A stretch of DNA of 6,926 bases from Archaeoglobaceae archaeon (GTDB taxonomy: Archaea; Halobacteriota; Archaeoglobi; Archaeoglobales; JdFR-42). A program made the translations under genes and the position numbers. This document shows positions 1 through 5,819 of this stretch, in pieces; within the stretch, counting starts at the first letter, position 1, and each line of letters starts with the position of its first letter. The notes under the pieces were generated by a model. It saw nothing but the letters and a program-made list of their open reading frames with translations. It was not told where the DNA came from and did no database searches. The stretch is from NCBI GenBank assembly GCA_015523685.1, contig WAJW01000061.1, positions 1 through 6,926 on the forward strand. Direction: 5' to 3'.

Positions 1-1
1 G

Positions 2-274
2 GACTATGTGCCGAGATTTTGCTCTGCCCTCAGACTCAGCGGAGATGTGCAGCAGAAGGCGATGGAGATTCTGAGACAGGCTCAGGAAAAAGAGCTAACA
101 TCAGGAAGGGGGCCAACAGGAGTTGCAGCGGCGGCAATATACATCGCTTCAATTCTCTGCGGTCAGAGAAGAACCCAGAGAGAAGTGGCAGAGGTGGCAG
201 GTGTAACAGAGGTTACCATACGAAACCGTTATAAGGAACTTGCTGAAGAACTTGATATAGAGATCATACTGTGA
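2..274 (+). CDS. tfb: Transcription initiation factor B (TFB), C-terminal part (5' end outside window)
   Basis: The open frame enters from the left edge and ends at TGA 272-274, so only the last 90 residues are visible. They match the second cyclin-like repeat of archaeal TFB (TFIIB homologue). The stretch begins DYVPRFCSALRLSG, continues through the hallmark LTSGRGPTGVAAAAIYIA, and ends with the helix-turn-helix segment TQREVAEVAGVTEVTIRNRY, which in this family reads the BRE next to the TATA box. TFB binds the TBP-DNA complex and recruits RNA polymerase. The zinc ribbon, B-finger and first cyclin repeat lie outside the window. The GTG at position 8 is an internal Val codon, not a start. A 42-aa cysteine protein follows after 9 nt and is probably co-transcribed. 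Identification is very secure; which TFB paralogue it is cannot be told. Confidence 0.97.
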   Translation, partial: DYVPRFCSALRLSGDVQQKAMEILRQAQEKELTSGRGPTGVAAAAIYIASILCGQRRTQREVAEVAGVTEVTIRNRYKELAEELDIEIIL

Positions 275-283
275 GATGGGATC

Positions 284-412
284 ATGAAGGCATGTGAGCT
301 TTGTGGAATTGAATTGAATGATGAAGAATGCATCTTTGCAACCTATGAAACCGAGGTGGATGGTAAAAAAGTGGTTGTCTGCTGTGCTCAGTGTGCAAAG
401 AAGGTGGGATAA
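284..412 (+). CDS. Small four-cysteine (zinc-ribbon-like) protein, 42 aa
   Basis: This short gene runs from ATG 284 to TAA 410-412. The protein starts MKACELCGIELNDEEC and ends with VVVCCAQCAKKVG. It has a CxxC knuckle at residues 4-7 and a CCxxC knuckle near the C-terminus (about 33-37), with an extra Cys at 16. Two knuckles separated by about 25 residues with beta-like text between (TYETEVDGKKVVV) fit a compact treble-clef or zinc-ribbon metal-binding fold. It lies 9 nt after the tfb stop on the same strand, so it is probably the last gene of that operon. The only ribosome-binding signal is a weak GATGGGATC just before the start, consistent with translational coupling. I do not recognise a named family. 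A metal-binding role is inferred from the cysteines, and any link to transcription is inferred only from position. Confidence 0.7.
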   Translation: MKACELCGIELNDEECIFATYETEVDGKKVVVCCAQCAKKVG

Positions 413-413
413 C

Positions 414-430
414 TTCCCCCGGGAATTTTT
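414..430 (+). terminator. Possible terminator after the tfb operon
   Basis: Immediately after the 42-aa gene, TTCCC (414-418) and GGGAA (421-425) form a very short dyad followed by a T5 run (426-430) and further T-rich sequence. Archaeal termination depends mainly on the T-tract, so the hairpin may be incidental. The location between convergent genes supports the call. Confidence 0.4.
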
Positions 431-459
431 ATTTACCTTCAGTTAATTACCGGAAAATT

Positions 460-684
460 CTACTCCTCAAATAGATCCTCCAGTTCGTCCCTCCCTTCCT
501 TTTTTCTTATGTATATTGTGACGTAATCACCTGAAAGGTAGCAGATGTTGCAGTCCCCTCCATCATTAAGGCCACAGCTCTTTGTCTCCTCAACCCTGAC
601 TTCGTATCCCATGGATTCATACATGCTCACATATTCCTCTGCCCTGTCCTTTTCAACGGTAAAGGCCTTTTCCCATCCAGTCAT
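460..684 (-). CDS. Uncharacterised 74-aa cysteine-containing protein coupled to a ferredoxin
   Basis: ATG 684-682 to TAG 462-460. The protein begins MTGWEKAFTVEKDRAEEYV, has an alpha-beta pattern (MYESMGYEVRVEET), then a cysteine cluster CGLNDGGDCNIC at about residues 37-48, a beta strand GDYVTIYIRKKEG, and an acidic tail DELEDLFEE. The C-x7-C-x2-C arrangement could ligate a metal or simply be redox-active thiols. The start codon sits one base after the ferredoxin stop (TAG-A-ATG), so the two are almost certainly translated from one message by coupling. The Shine-Dalgarno is weak. I do not recognise the family. The tight pairing suggests the product acts with the ferredoxin, for example as a partner or maturation factor, but that is inference. 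It ends facing the 42-aa gene with a 47-nt gap. Confidence 0.75.
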   Translation of the reverse strand: MTGWEKAFTVEKDRAEEYVSMYESMGYEVRVEETKSCGLNDGGDCNICYLSGDYVTIYIRKKEGRDELEDLFEE

Positions 685-685
685 T

Positions 686-997
686 CTACCACGAATGGTC
701 TATCGCACCTTTCGGACAGTTTTTAACACAGGGAAGTTCGCTTATTTCATATCCACTTGCCGGTTTGCAGACCGCACAGCTGAACCTTATCTTGTTCCTC
801 TGATCCTCCTTGACCACTGCAACGGGTTCTTCTCTGAGAGGATCGTTCGGGTCTTCATCCACCACTTCGAAGACATCAGATGGACATACCTCCACGCACT
901 TCGGGGCTGGCAGATCAATGCATCCATCGCACTTATCAGTATCAATGCTTATGTAATATGTTCCGGAACCATCTCTATACCCATAATTCGCTATCAT
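686..997 (-). CDS. Two-cluster [4Fe-4S] ferredoxin-like protein with loop insertions
   Basis: ATG 997-995 to TAG 688-686, 103 aa. It carries two four-cysteine motifs ending in Cys-Pro, as in 2[4Fe-4S] ferredoxins: C23-x2-C26-x7-C34-x3-C38-P and C74-x2-C77-x12-C90-x3-C94-P. Canonical ferredoxins have CxxCxxCxxxCP, so both motifs have extra residues between the second and third cysteines (IDLPAPK, and the longer KPASGYEISELP segment). The N-terminus MIANYGYRDGSGTYYISIDT forms the usual first strand, and the tail is CPKGAIDHSW. Expected role: soluble cytoplasmic electron carrier or small electron-transfer subunit; its partner enzyme is not in the window. The start is supported by GGTGGT a few bases upstream and a BRE/TATA element 36 nt upstream. 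It forms a two-gene unit with the 74-aa gene. Confidence 0.88.
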   Translation of the reverse strand: MIANYGYRDGSGTYYISIDTDKCDGCIDLPAPKCVEVCPSDVFEVVDEDPNDPLREEPVAVVKEDQRNKIRFSCAVCKPASGYEISELPCVKNCPKGAIDHSW

Positions 998-1028
998 TGG
1001 ACCACCACATTACATATGGTGTGTTTAC

Positions 1029-1042
1029 GATATAAACTTTTC
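1029..1042 (-). promoter_or_regulatory. BRE/TATA promoter of the ferredoxin operon
   Basis: Read on the minus strand, this is GAAAAGTTTATATC: a purine-rich BRE followed by a TATA box at 1036-1029. The centre is about 36 nt upstream of the ferredoxin ATG, predicting a transcript start near 1007 and a short leader containing the GGTGGT ribosome-binding sequence. Confidence 0.7.
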
Positions 1043-1099
1043 TTATATTTTCTCCATAAAATGTAATGATTGAAGGTACTGTAATTGTATGATGTAAAC

Positions 1100-1777
1100 T
1101 CACTCTATGATCGTACCGCTGATCTCACCCCTCCATGCCTTTATGATATTTTCAGGGTCCTCTCCGGATACAACAACTGTCCTTATCCTGCTCCTCTCTA
1201 TAATTTTTGCTGCAACAGGATCGAGAACCGTGCTTGCACCCGCCCTCATAACCTGGGACATCACCACCTCGCACAGTTCCCCGGGGGTCATCCTCTCAAA
1301 CTTTTTTGCAGATGGATCAACTTTCGGGTCTGATGTGTAAACACCATCAACCGATGTTGCATTGATGAGTATATCGGCCCTGACGTATTCCGCAAGAAGG
1401 GCGGATATGGCATCTGTCGTCTGTCCGGGGAACATTCCGCCACATACAACAATGTCATGCGTTTTTGATGCTCTCCATGCCTCTTCAAACGATCTTGCGA
1501 CCTCAGGATATGCTTTATCCGCCAGAGATGCGATCAAAATTCTTGCATTTATCCTTGTCACATCGATACCTATCTCGTCGCATATAACTTCAGAGGCGCC
1601 GAGTTCTCTTGCAAGGGAAATATATTCCCTCGATATCTTTCCACCGCCCACAACTATAAATACGATCGCTTCCTCCGAGAGTCTTGAAATTACTCTCGAG
1701 AACCCTCTTATTTTTTCTGAATTGAATTCGGGTATCAGTACAGAACCACCTATGGAGATCACAGCTCTTTTCATCAT
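1100..1777 (-). CDS. pyrH: UMP kinase (uridylate kinase), archaeal type
   Basis: This 225-aa amino-acid-kinase-fold protein converts UMP to UDP with ATP in cytoplasmic pyrimidine nucleotide synthesis. Length matches archaeal UMP kinases, which are slightly shorter than bacterial PyrH. Visible motifs in order: SIGGSVLIPE (8-17, phosphate-binding loop), VVGGGKISREY (42-52), GGMFPGQTTDAISALLAEY (113-131, UMP and acceptor region), and INATSVDGVYTSDPKVDP (138-155, nucleotide-binding segment). The C-terminus AAKIIERSRIRTVVVSG followed by the GTIIE end is also typical. Two adjacent ATGs occur (1777 and 1774) and the second gives a more typical N-terminus; the first is kept here. No clear Shine-Dalgarno is seen; a TATA element about 23 nt upstream suggests a leaderless or nearly leaderless mRNA. 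It is divergent from the CBS-domain gene. Confidence 0.96.
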   Translation of the reverse strand: MMKRAVISIGGSVLIPEFNSEKIRGFSRVISRLSEEAIVFIVVGGGKISREYISLARELGASEVICDEIGIDVTRINARILIASLADKAYPEVARSFEEAWRASKTHDIVVCGGMFPGQTTDAISALLAEYVRADILINATSVDGVYTSDPKVDPSAKKFERMTPGELCEVVMSQVMRAGASTVLDPVAAKIIERSRIRTVVVSGEDPENIIKAWRGEISGTIIE

Positions 1778-1796
1778 GTGTTGTTTGATCCCTGAG

Positions 1797-1811
1797 TATC
1801 TTAATTTTTCG
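1797..1811 (-). promoter_or_regulatory. Candidate BRE/TATA promoter of pyrH
   Basis: The minus strand reads CGAAAAATTAAGATA: BRE CGAAAAA then TATA-like TTAAGATA at 1804-1797. The centre lies about 23 nt before the first pyrH ATG, which would place the transcript start at or next to that codon (leaderless). The TATA box is imperfect, so this is a moderate call. Confidence 0.45.
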
Positions 1812-1830
1812 TTTTTTCAACCAATCTCAA

Positions 1831-1843
1831 AAATAATAAATAC
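1831..1843 (+). promoter_or_regulatory. Candidate promoter of the CBS-domain gene
   Basis: AAATAATAAATAC, preceded by CTCAAA, is an A-rich BRE/TATA-like element. Its centre is about 36 nt upstream of ATG 1875, matching the spacing at the ferredoxin promoter. The leader would carry GGTGAT at 1865-1870, a good Shine-Dalgarno 4 nt before the start codon. Confidence 0.55.
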
Positions 1844-1874
1844 TAATAGATGAGGAAATATATCGGTGATTTAG

Positions 1875-2282
1875 ATGCCTGTTACACTGAAAGTAAAGGA
1901 TATCGAGCATAAGGGAGTAAGTAGCGTTGAAGAAGACACGTCCGTGTGCGATGCAGCAGAGAAAATGGCCAGCGAAAAGAGAAAGTGTCTTCTTGTCACA
2001 AGGGATTCCCTTCCTGTTGGTATAATTACTGAAGGAAGTGTTCTAAGAAAGGTTATAGCAAAGAGGTTGAATCCGGAGAAGGTCAAGGTATCGGAGATAA
2101 TGAGCTCACCTCTGATCACAATCGACGAGGATGCAACCCTGTATGAAGCGATGAAGCTCATGCTTGAAAAAGATATAAAACAGCTCTACGTAACAAAAGA
2201 TGGGAAGGTTGTCGGTCTCGTTACCCAGCAGGATCTGATCAAGAGTATAATGAACTCTTTTCTATCGATCCTGTCTGTCTGA
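1875..2282 (+). CDS. Tandem CBS-domain protein (Bateman module), 135 aa
   Basis: The protein is two CBS motifs and nothing else. CBS1 covers about residues 7-60, with the strand-turn PVGIITEGSVLRKVI. CBS2 covers about 70-130, opening VSEIMSSPLITIDEDATLYE and ending GKVVGLVTQQDLIKSI. Stand-alone CBS pairs usually dimerise and bind adenine nucleotides such as AMP, ATP or SAM, acting as energy or ligand sensors for a partner protein. No catalytic or DNA-binding domain is attached, so the partner is unknown. A good ribosome-binding site (GGTGAT, 1865-1870) sets the start at ATG 1875. It diverges from pyrH across 97 nt and converges on leuS. Divergence from a nucleotide-synthesis gene is suggestive of nucleotide sensing, but this is only inference. 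Confidence 0.9.
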   Translation: MPVTLKVKDIEHKGVSSVEEDTSVCDAAEKMASEKRKCLLVTRDSLPVGIITEGSVLRKVIAKRLNPEKVKVSEIMSSPLITIDEDATLYEAMKLMLEKDIKQLYVTKDGKVVGLVTQQDLIKSIMNSFLSILSV

Positions 2283-2290
2283 CCCTGAAC

Positions 2291-2306
2291 CTATTTTATT
2301 TAAAAT
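2291..2306. terminator. AT-rich palindrome between convergent CBS gene and leuS
   Basis: ATTTTA (2293-2298), TT, TAAAAT (2301-2306) is a perfect palindrome in the 36-nt gap between the two stops. It gives a T-rich run on both strands, which fits a bidirectional archaeal terminator. The placement is the main support. Confidence 0.45.
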
Positions 2307-2318
2307 CCGGAGCGATCC

Positions 2319-5129
2319 TCACTCCACATAAATTGCAGGTTTCCCGGGAAGTGCCCTTCTGCTCCTCTTCTCCGGATCATAAGAGGGTGATTCTGAAGGC
2401 TCTATTATGAGTTCGTTGCACCCCGTCTCTTTCATTATGAAATCCCTCTCCCTCTCCAGCACTTCCCTCTCGTTGATGGATGAATAGACTGGATTCAGCG
2501 TACCATCAAAAATAGATCTCACAAGGTTTGAGATTTCTTTACCCCTCTTTCTGAGTTCCTCACTCTGCATAACCTTTTTCATCGCATCCCTGAAGTCTTC
2601 ACCACTCTTTGCAATTTCAACAACCTCTCTCATCCAGTCAGGCGAAACATAAACAAACACCCTCTCCGGGCTGTCTTTTCTCAGTAACTGGGCAACCTCT
2701 CTGATATCGTTCACAAGATCGGTAATGTATTCCTCCTCTGCCTCCACCATGTCATCGATTGCATTTTCATCCCACTCCGGATACTCCTTCGTACATACAG
2801 ACCCCTCATTGAACCATGAGAATATCTCCTCGGCAACATGGGGTGTGAACGGGGCCATCAACCTTGCCCATGTGTGCACGATATCTCTGAAAAGTGCCTT
2901 CCCTCCCCGCCTCTGGTACCACCTGATATCGTTAAAAAGCTCATAGTAGATCAGGTTCACCGCATCGCGGGTCTCTATGTTATCGAGAGCGAGGTTTATC
3001 TCCTTTATCCGTCTGTTGAGTCTGCTCCTCATCCATCGATCTATCGGTTTTCTCTCACCCCCCTTTCCTGCAAGTCTCTCTGCCAGTCTGATGATACGCA
3101 GGAGATGGTTGACCGTATTTTCAACCTCCTTTCGTCTCCAGTCCACATCCTGGAGGTGGGAGGCTTTGTTCAGAATGTAGAGCCTTGTTGCATCCGCCCC
3201 GTAATCCTGAATGGCCTTTTTCATCGTGAGCAGTGGCCCTTTAGACTTGCTCATCTTCTGGCCTTCAAGAGATACAAATCCATTCACCGCTATCGCTTTC
3301 GGCCATTTTTCCGGTGGAAATATCGCAACATGGTGGAAAAGGAAAAATAAAAGGTGGTTTGCCACCAGATCCTTCCCTGAAGATCTTAGATCTACAGGAT
3401 ACCAGTATTCAAATTCATCCTTCATCTCCATCAACAGGTCTTTGGGGATTCGGGTTGTTTCAGAAACCTTTTCAGCATTTCCCCTGTCGAGAAATACAAA
3501 ATCAAAAAACTCATCGTTCAGATTTTCCGCTGAGACTTTACCCTCGTTTATGTACTTTGCGATGGTGTAAAACGCCATGTAGATTGTGGAGTCTGCGAGA
3601 GATTCTATCAACCATTGGGGATCCCACGGTAATCTTGTTCCCAGCCCCTTTCTTCTCGCACAGGCCTTATCCTTGAGCCATTCCACCTTGTTTCTGAATT
3701 CAACCCTGTATGCTTCCGGAATTATGTCCATTTCATCGAGCAGTTTCAGCACTTTATTTTTCCACTCCGGACTGGAATAATTCAGGAACCACTGATCTCT
3801 GACCACCTTGACCACACATTCTGTTCCGCATCTGCATACAACGGGTTTCTCGCTGAATTCATAAAACACATCTCCCACACCCATCGAAATGAGATCTTCA
3901 TGCAGTCTGTCCTTGATTTCTGATACCTTCATACCAGCATATTTTCCCGTTCTATCGTTCAGAACACCTTCATGAAATTCTCTTCTGTAGACCACTTTAG
4001 TTGCTTTTTCCAGGAGATCTGTTTCAGACTGGGACTTTATACCCATCTCATCCACAATTTCCTTTGCGGGAATCGAATACTCCCTCAGGGATATCAGGAC
4101 GACAGGTTTGATATCCTTCGCTATTTCCTTTAATTTCCCGTCTGCATTTCTTTTAAGCTCTTCCAGAGCAACATAGTCGTATGGGGCATGAGCGGGGACA
4201 CTCATGACGATTCCCGTTGCATTGTCCGTATCAACAAAGTCAGCAGGAAGTACAGGGACATTCTCTCCGGTGACGGGATTTCTCACCGATTCTCCAATAA
4301 GATTTTCAGGGTTCACATCTTTGATTTTTTTAACAGCCTTTTCGAAATATTTCAGCTTTTCTCCGGCCTCCAGACTCAGTATCCATCTCTCTCCGTCCAC
4401 CTGGAAAACAGCGTACCTTCCCGAGGGATTTATCCAGAGGTTTGTTACTCCAAATACGGTTTCAGGCCTGAGAGTTCCACACGGAAAGATGAGTCCATCA
4501 TCATTTACGAATTTGACAATCGTATATTCAACAATCGTTGCCCCCTCTCCTTTCAGGATGTCATGATCTTCAACGGGATTTTCATCATGGGGGCAGTATC
4601 TGACGGGATGAGAACCCCTCACCACCAGACCTTTTTCCTTCAATTTTCTGAACTGCCACTCGATAAATTTCTGATATGCGGGGTCCATTGTGGTGAATTT
4701 TCTTCTCCAGTCTATGGAAAAACCAATTGATTTCATATCCCTCTCTGCTTCCCGACTGAAGTATTCGACTATTCTCTCAGGAGTTGTTAATGAAGGGAGA
4801 ACATCCTCGGGAACGTTGTGGAACTCTCTGTAAACACGAAATGTCTGCTCATCCCTGCTGGCTATGAGTTCCGCAAGACCTATTATCGGTGTTCCCGTAA
4901 CGTGAAAGGCCATGGGAAAAAGGACGTTATAGCCCTTCATTCGTTTATATCTCGCTATTGCATCACCGATGGTGAATGTTCTGGTATGTCCTGCATGAAG
5001 ATTCCCATTGAGGTAGGGATAGGGTATCGTGATAAAGAATTTTTTTCTGGAAGGATCAGGATCAGCATTAAAAATGCCGGATTCAGCCCATTTTCTCTGC
5101 CATTTCTCCTCGATCTCATTCAGTTTCAC
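2319..5129 (-). CDS. leuS: Leucyl-tRNA synthetase, archaeal/eukaryotic type, 936 aa
   Basis: Class I synthetase that charges tRNA-Leu in the cytoplasm. Numbered from the GTG start, the HIGH-type signature is HAGH at 45-48 in IPYPYLNGNLHAGHTRTFTI. A CPHDENPVEDHD segment starts at C179. The CP1 editing domain holds TLRPETVFGVTNLW (from 219) and VPAHAPYDY (311-319; Asp318 is the likely conserved editing aspartate). C432/C434/C438 lie in a knuckle before VVRDQWFLNY. KMSKS is at 625-629, followed by the helical anticodon-binding and C-terminal regions. Length fits archaeal LeuRS. The frame can be opened upstream to a TTG at 5198, but the extension contains the promoter. The GTG at 5129-5127 has a near-ideal Shine-Dalgarno AGAGGTGA (5141-5134) 4 nt upstream and opens directly into LNEIEEKWQRKW, the family N-terminus. 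All signature motifs are intact. Confidence 0.97.
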   Translation of the reverse strand: MKLNEIEEKWQRKWAESGIFNADPDPSRKKFFITIPYPYLNGNLHAGHTRTFTIGDAIARYKRMKGYNVLFPMAFHVTGTPIIGLAELIASRDEQTFRVYREFHNVPEDVLPSLTTPERIVEYFSREAERDMKSIGFSIDWRRKFTTMDPAYQKFIEWQFRKLKEKGLVVRGSHPVRYCPHDENPVEDHDILKGEGATIVEYTIVKFVNDDGLIFPCGTLRPETVFGVTNLWINPSGRYAVFQVDGERWILSLEAGEKLKYFEKAVKKIKDVNPENLIGESVRNPVTGENVPVLPADFVDTDNATGIVMSVPAHAPYDYVALEELKRNADGKLKEIAKDIKPVVLISLREYSIPAKEIVDEMGIKSQSETDLLEKATKVVYRREFHEGVLNDRTGKYAGMKVSEIKDRLHEDLISMGVGDVFYEFSEKPVVCRCGTECVVKVVRDQWFLNYSSPEWKNKVLKLLDEMDIIPEAYRVEFRNKVEWLKDKACARRKGLGTRLPWDPQWLIESLADSTIYMAFYTIAKYINEGKVSAENLNDEFFDFVFLDRGNAEKVSETTRIPKDLLMEMKDEFEYWYPVDLRSSGKDLVANHLLFFLFHHVAIFPPEKWPKAIAVNGFVSLEGQKMSKSKGPLLTMKKAIQDYGADATRLYILNKASHLQDVDWRRKEVENTVNHLLRIIRLAERLAGKGGERKPIDRWMRSRLNRRIKEINLALDNIETRDAVNLIYYELFNDIRWYQRRGGKALFRDIVHTWARLMAPFTPHVAEEIFSWFNEGSVCTKEYPEWDENAIDDMVEAEEEYITDLVNDIREVAQLLRKDSPERVFVYVSPDWMREVVEIAKSGEDFRDAMKKVMQSEELRKRGKEISNLVRSIFDGTLNPVYSSINEREVLERERDFIMKETGCNELIIEPSESPSYDPEKRSRRALPGKPAIYVE

Positions 5130-5133
5130 CGTC

Positions 5134-5141
5134 TCACCTCT
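5134..5141 (-). promoter_or_regulatory. Shine-Dalgarno that fixes the leuS GTG start
   Basis: The minus strand reads AGAGGTGA, followed by four bases and GTG 5129. It is complementary over its full core to the archaeal 16S 3' end. It decides for the internal GTG over the upstream TTG, which has no such sequence. Confidence 0.8.
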
Positions 5142-5167
5142 GAATTCTGTGTAGAACTGAAAAGCAG

Positions 5168-5184
5168 GATAATTAAATTTTTCG
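5168..5184 (-). promoter_or_regulatory. BRE/TATA promoter of leuS
   Basis: The minus strand reads CGAAAAATTTAATTATC: BRE CGAAAAA (5184-5178) and TATA TTTAATTAT (5177-5169). The centre is about 44 nt upstream of the GTG start, predicting a roughly 20-nt leader that contains the Shine-Dalgarno. It lies in the 87-nt gap after the 156-aa gene, so leuS has its own promoter. Confidence 0.7.
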
Positions 5185-5216
5185 TTTGAAGTGTGCAATG
5201 CGCTAAATCTGGAAAT

Positions 5217-5687
5217 TCAATCAAGTGACATCAGATCTTCAATCAATCTAATATGCTTTGACTCCCACTCTATGAGTTCATCGAGTATTGATTTGATTTC
5301 ATCAACGGGTTCGTCACCCAGAATATCGCCTAAACTATCCAGATCCATCTTTCTAAGGCGAAGATAGAATTTCTCTGACCATTTTTCCCATTTTAGCAGT
5401 TCTCCTGCCATATTTGTTATAAAATCAGTGGAGTGATCAAGCTCCTTTATCCAGGGTGGTACGTTCCTCTCAGGAAGAGATATTCCCGTGTTTTTACCCA
5501 CTATTTCGAGTATTCGCATGAGGAGCAATCTGTGGGTCTGGACGTCTTTCAGAAGAGAGAAAAGGACGTCCCATTTTTCATCATCCTCCACTCCAAAAAG
5601 AGATTCCCATATAAGGATGGCCTCATTGCTTTCAACCGCATATCCCATCCTCACCAGACAGCTGAAGACATCGGGAAGGTAAACCAT
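5217..5687 (-). CDS. Uncharacterised helical protein, 156 aa (possible degenerate ferritin-like bundle)
   Basis: ATG 5687-5685 to TGA 5219-5217. I do not recognise the family. The sequence is almost wholly helical, with about four amphipathic helices: residues 18-31 (AILIWESL), 37-63 (WDVLFSLLKDVQTHRLLL), 84-112 (AGELLKWEKWSEKFYLRL) and 126-153 (LDELIEWESKHIRLIEDL). Carboxylates and histidines sit at bundle-facing spots (E28, D48/H52, E96, and ESKH at 142-145). That resembles the E, ExxH, E, ExxH order of rubrerythrin/ferritin-like diiron bundles, but helix 2 has D-x3-H rather than ExxH, so metal binding is doubtful. Tryptophans are frequent. There is no signal peptide, so it should be cytoplasmic. 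It has no Shine-Dalgarno; a TATA box about 24 nt upstream points to a leaderless mRNA. leuS follows on the same strand with its own promoter. Confidence 0.75.
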   Translation of the reverse strand: MVYLPDVFSCLVRMGYAVESNEAILIWESLFGVEDDEKWDVLFSLLKDVQTHRLLLMRILEIVGKNTGISLPERNVPPWIKELDHSTDFITNMAGELLKWEKWSEKFYLRLRKMDLDSLGDILGDEPVDEIKSILDELIEWESKHIRLIEDLMSLD

Positions 5688-5717
5688 GGTAACGGGTTGG
5701 CATGAATATATTTAATA
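5685..5717. repeat. Repeat copy A at the 156-aa gene start/promoter
   Basis: CATGGTAACGGG (5685-5696), then TTGG, then CATG (5701-5704) and TTTAATA (5711-5717). It matches copy B at 5807-5835 with 11 of 12 bases identical in the first block, a 4-nt gap, and CATG plus TTTAATA shared after it. On the minus strand copy A contains the TATA box and start codon of the 156-aa gene. Confidence 0.45.
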
Positions 5718-5722
5718 TTTCT
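5705..5722 (-). promoter_or_regulatory. BRE/TATA promoter of the 156-aa gene
   Basis: The minus strand reads AGAAA (BRE, 5722-5718) then TATTAAATATA (TATA, 5717-5707). The centre near 5711 is about 24 nt before the ATG at 5687, so the transcript should begin at or within a few bases of the start codon. The BRE lies inside the proximal half of the inverted repeat at 5716-5751. Confidence 0.6.
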
Positions 5723-5751
5723 GAAATTTATCTCAATATGTTTCAGAAATA
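5716..5751. promoter_or_regulatory. Perfect 11-bp inverted repeat, candidate operator
   Basis: Arms TATTTCTGAAA (5716-5726) and TTTCAGAAATA (5741-5751) are exact reverse complements with a 14-nt spacer. Each arm contains its own odd-centred palindrome TTTCNGAAA (5718-5726 and 5741-5749), with centres 23 bp apart, close to two helical turns. The proximal site covers the BRE of the 156-aa gene, a position where a bound regulator would block TFB. A stem-loop on RNA is the alternative reading, but the predicted transcript start lies downstream of it. Confidence 0.55.
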
Positions 5752-5766
5752 AATAAGAGGTGTGTC

Positions 5767-5819
5767 GCCCGTTTGTGGAATCACGCTCATCTTCCATCAC
5801 GTGACGCATGGCAACGGGC
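5767..5819. other. Foldable 53-nt element bounded by a 7-bp stem
   Basis: GCCCGTT (5767-5773) and AACGGGC (5813-5819) are exact reverse complements. Between them, TGGAA (5776-5780) can pair with TTCCA (5792-5796), TCACGTGA (5797-5804) is a perfect palindrome, and ATCACG occurs twice (5780-5785 and 5796-5801). The density of pairing suggests a structured RNA or protein-binding DNA. It is too short for a tRNA and has no T-loop sequence; no C/D boxes are seen. Its right arm overlaps repeat copy B. Function unknown. Confidence 0.35.

Noticed and set aside
545..1066. A 173-codon plus-strand frame
   Set aside because: It is antisense to the ferredoxin and its coupled partner, whose cysteine motifs and tight junction show that the minus strand is the coding one.
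1362..1853. A 163-codon plus-strand frame opposite pyrH
   Set aside because: The minus strand encodes an unmistakable UMP kinase; the plus-strand text has no recognisable features.
2725..5189. Several plus-strand frames of 60-180 codons across this interval
   Set aside because: They lie antisense to the intact leuS coding sequence, have unnatural composition, and lack promoters or ribosome-binding sites.
5767..5819. A tRNA suggested by the 7-bp acceptor-like stem
   Set aside because: At 53 nt it is too short, and there is no T-arm or GTTCRA sequence on either strand.
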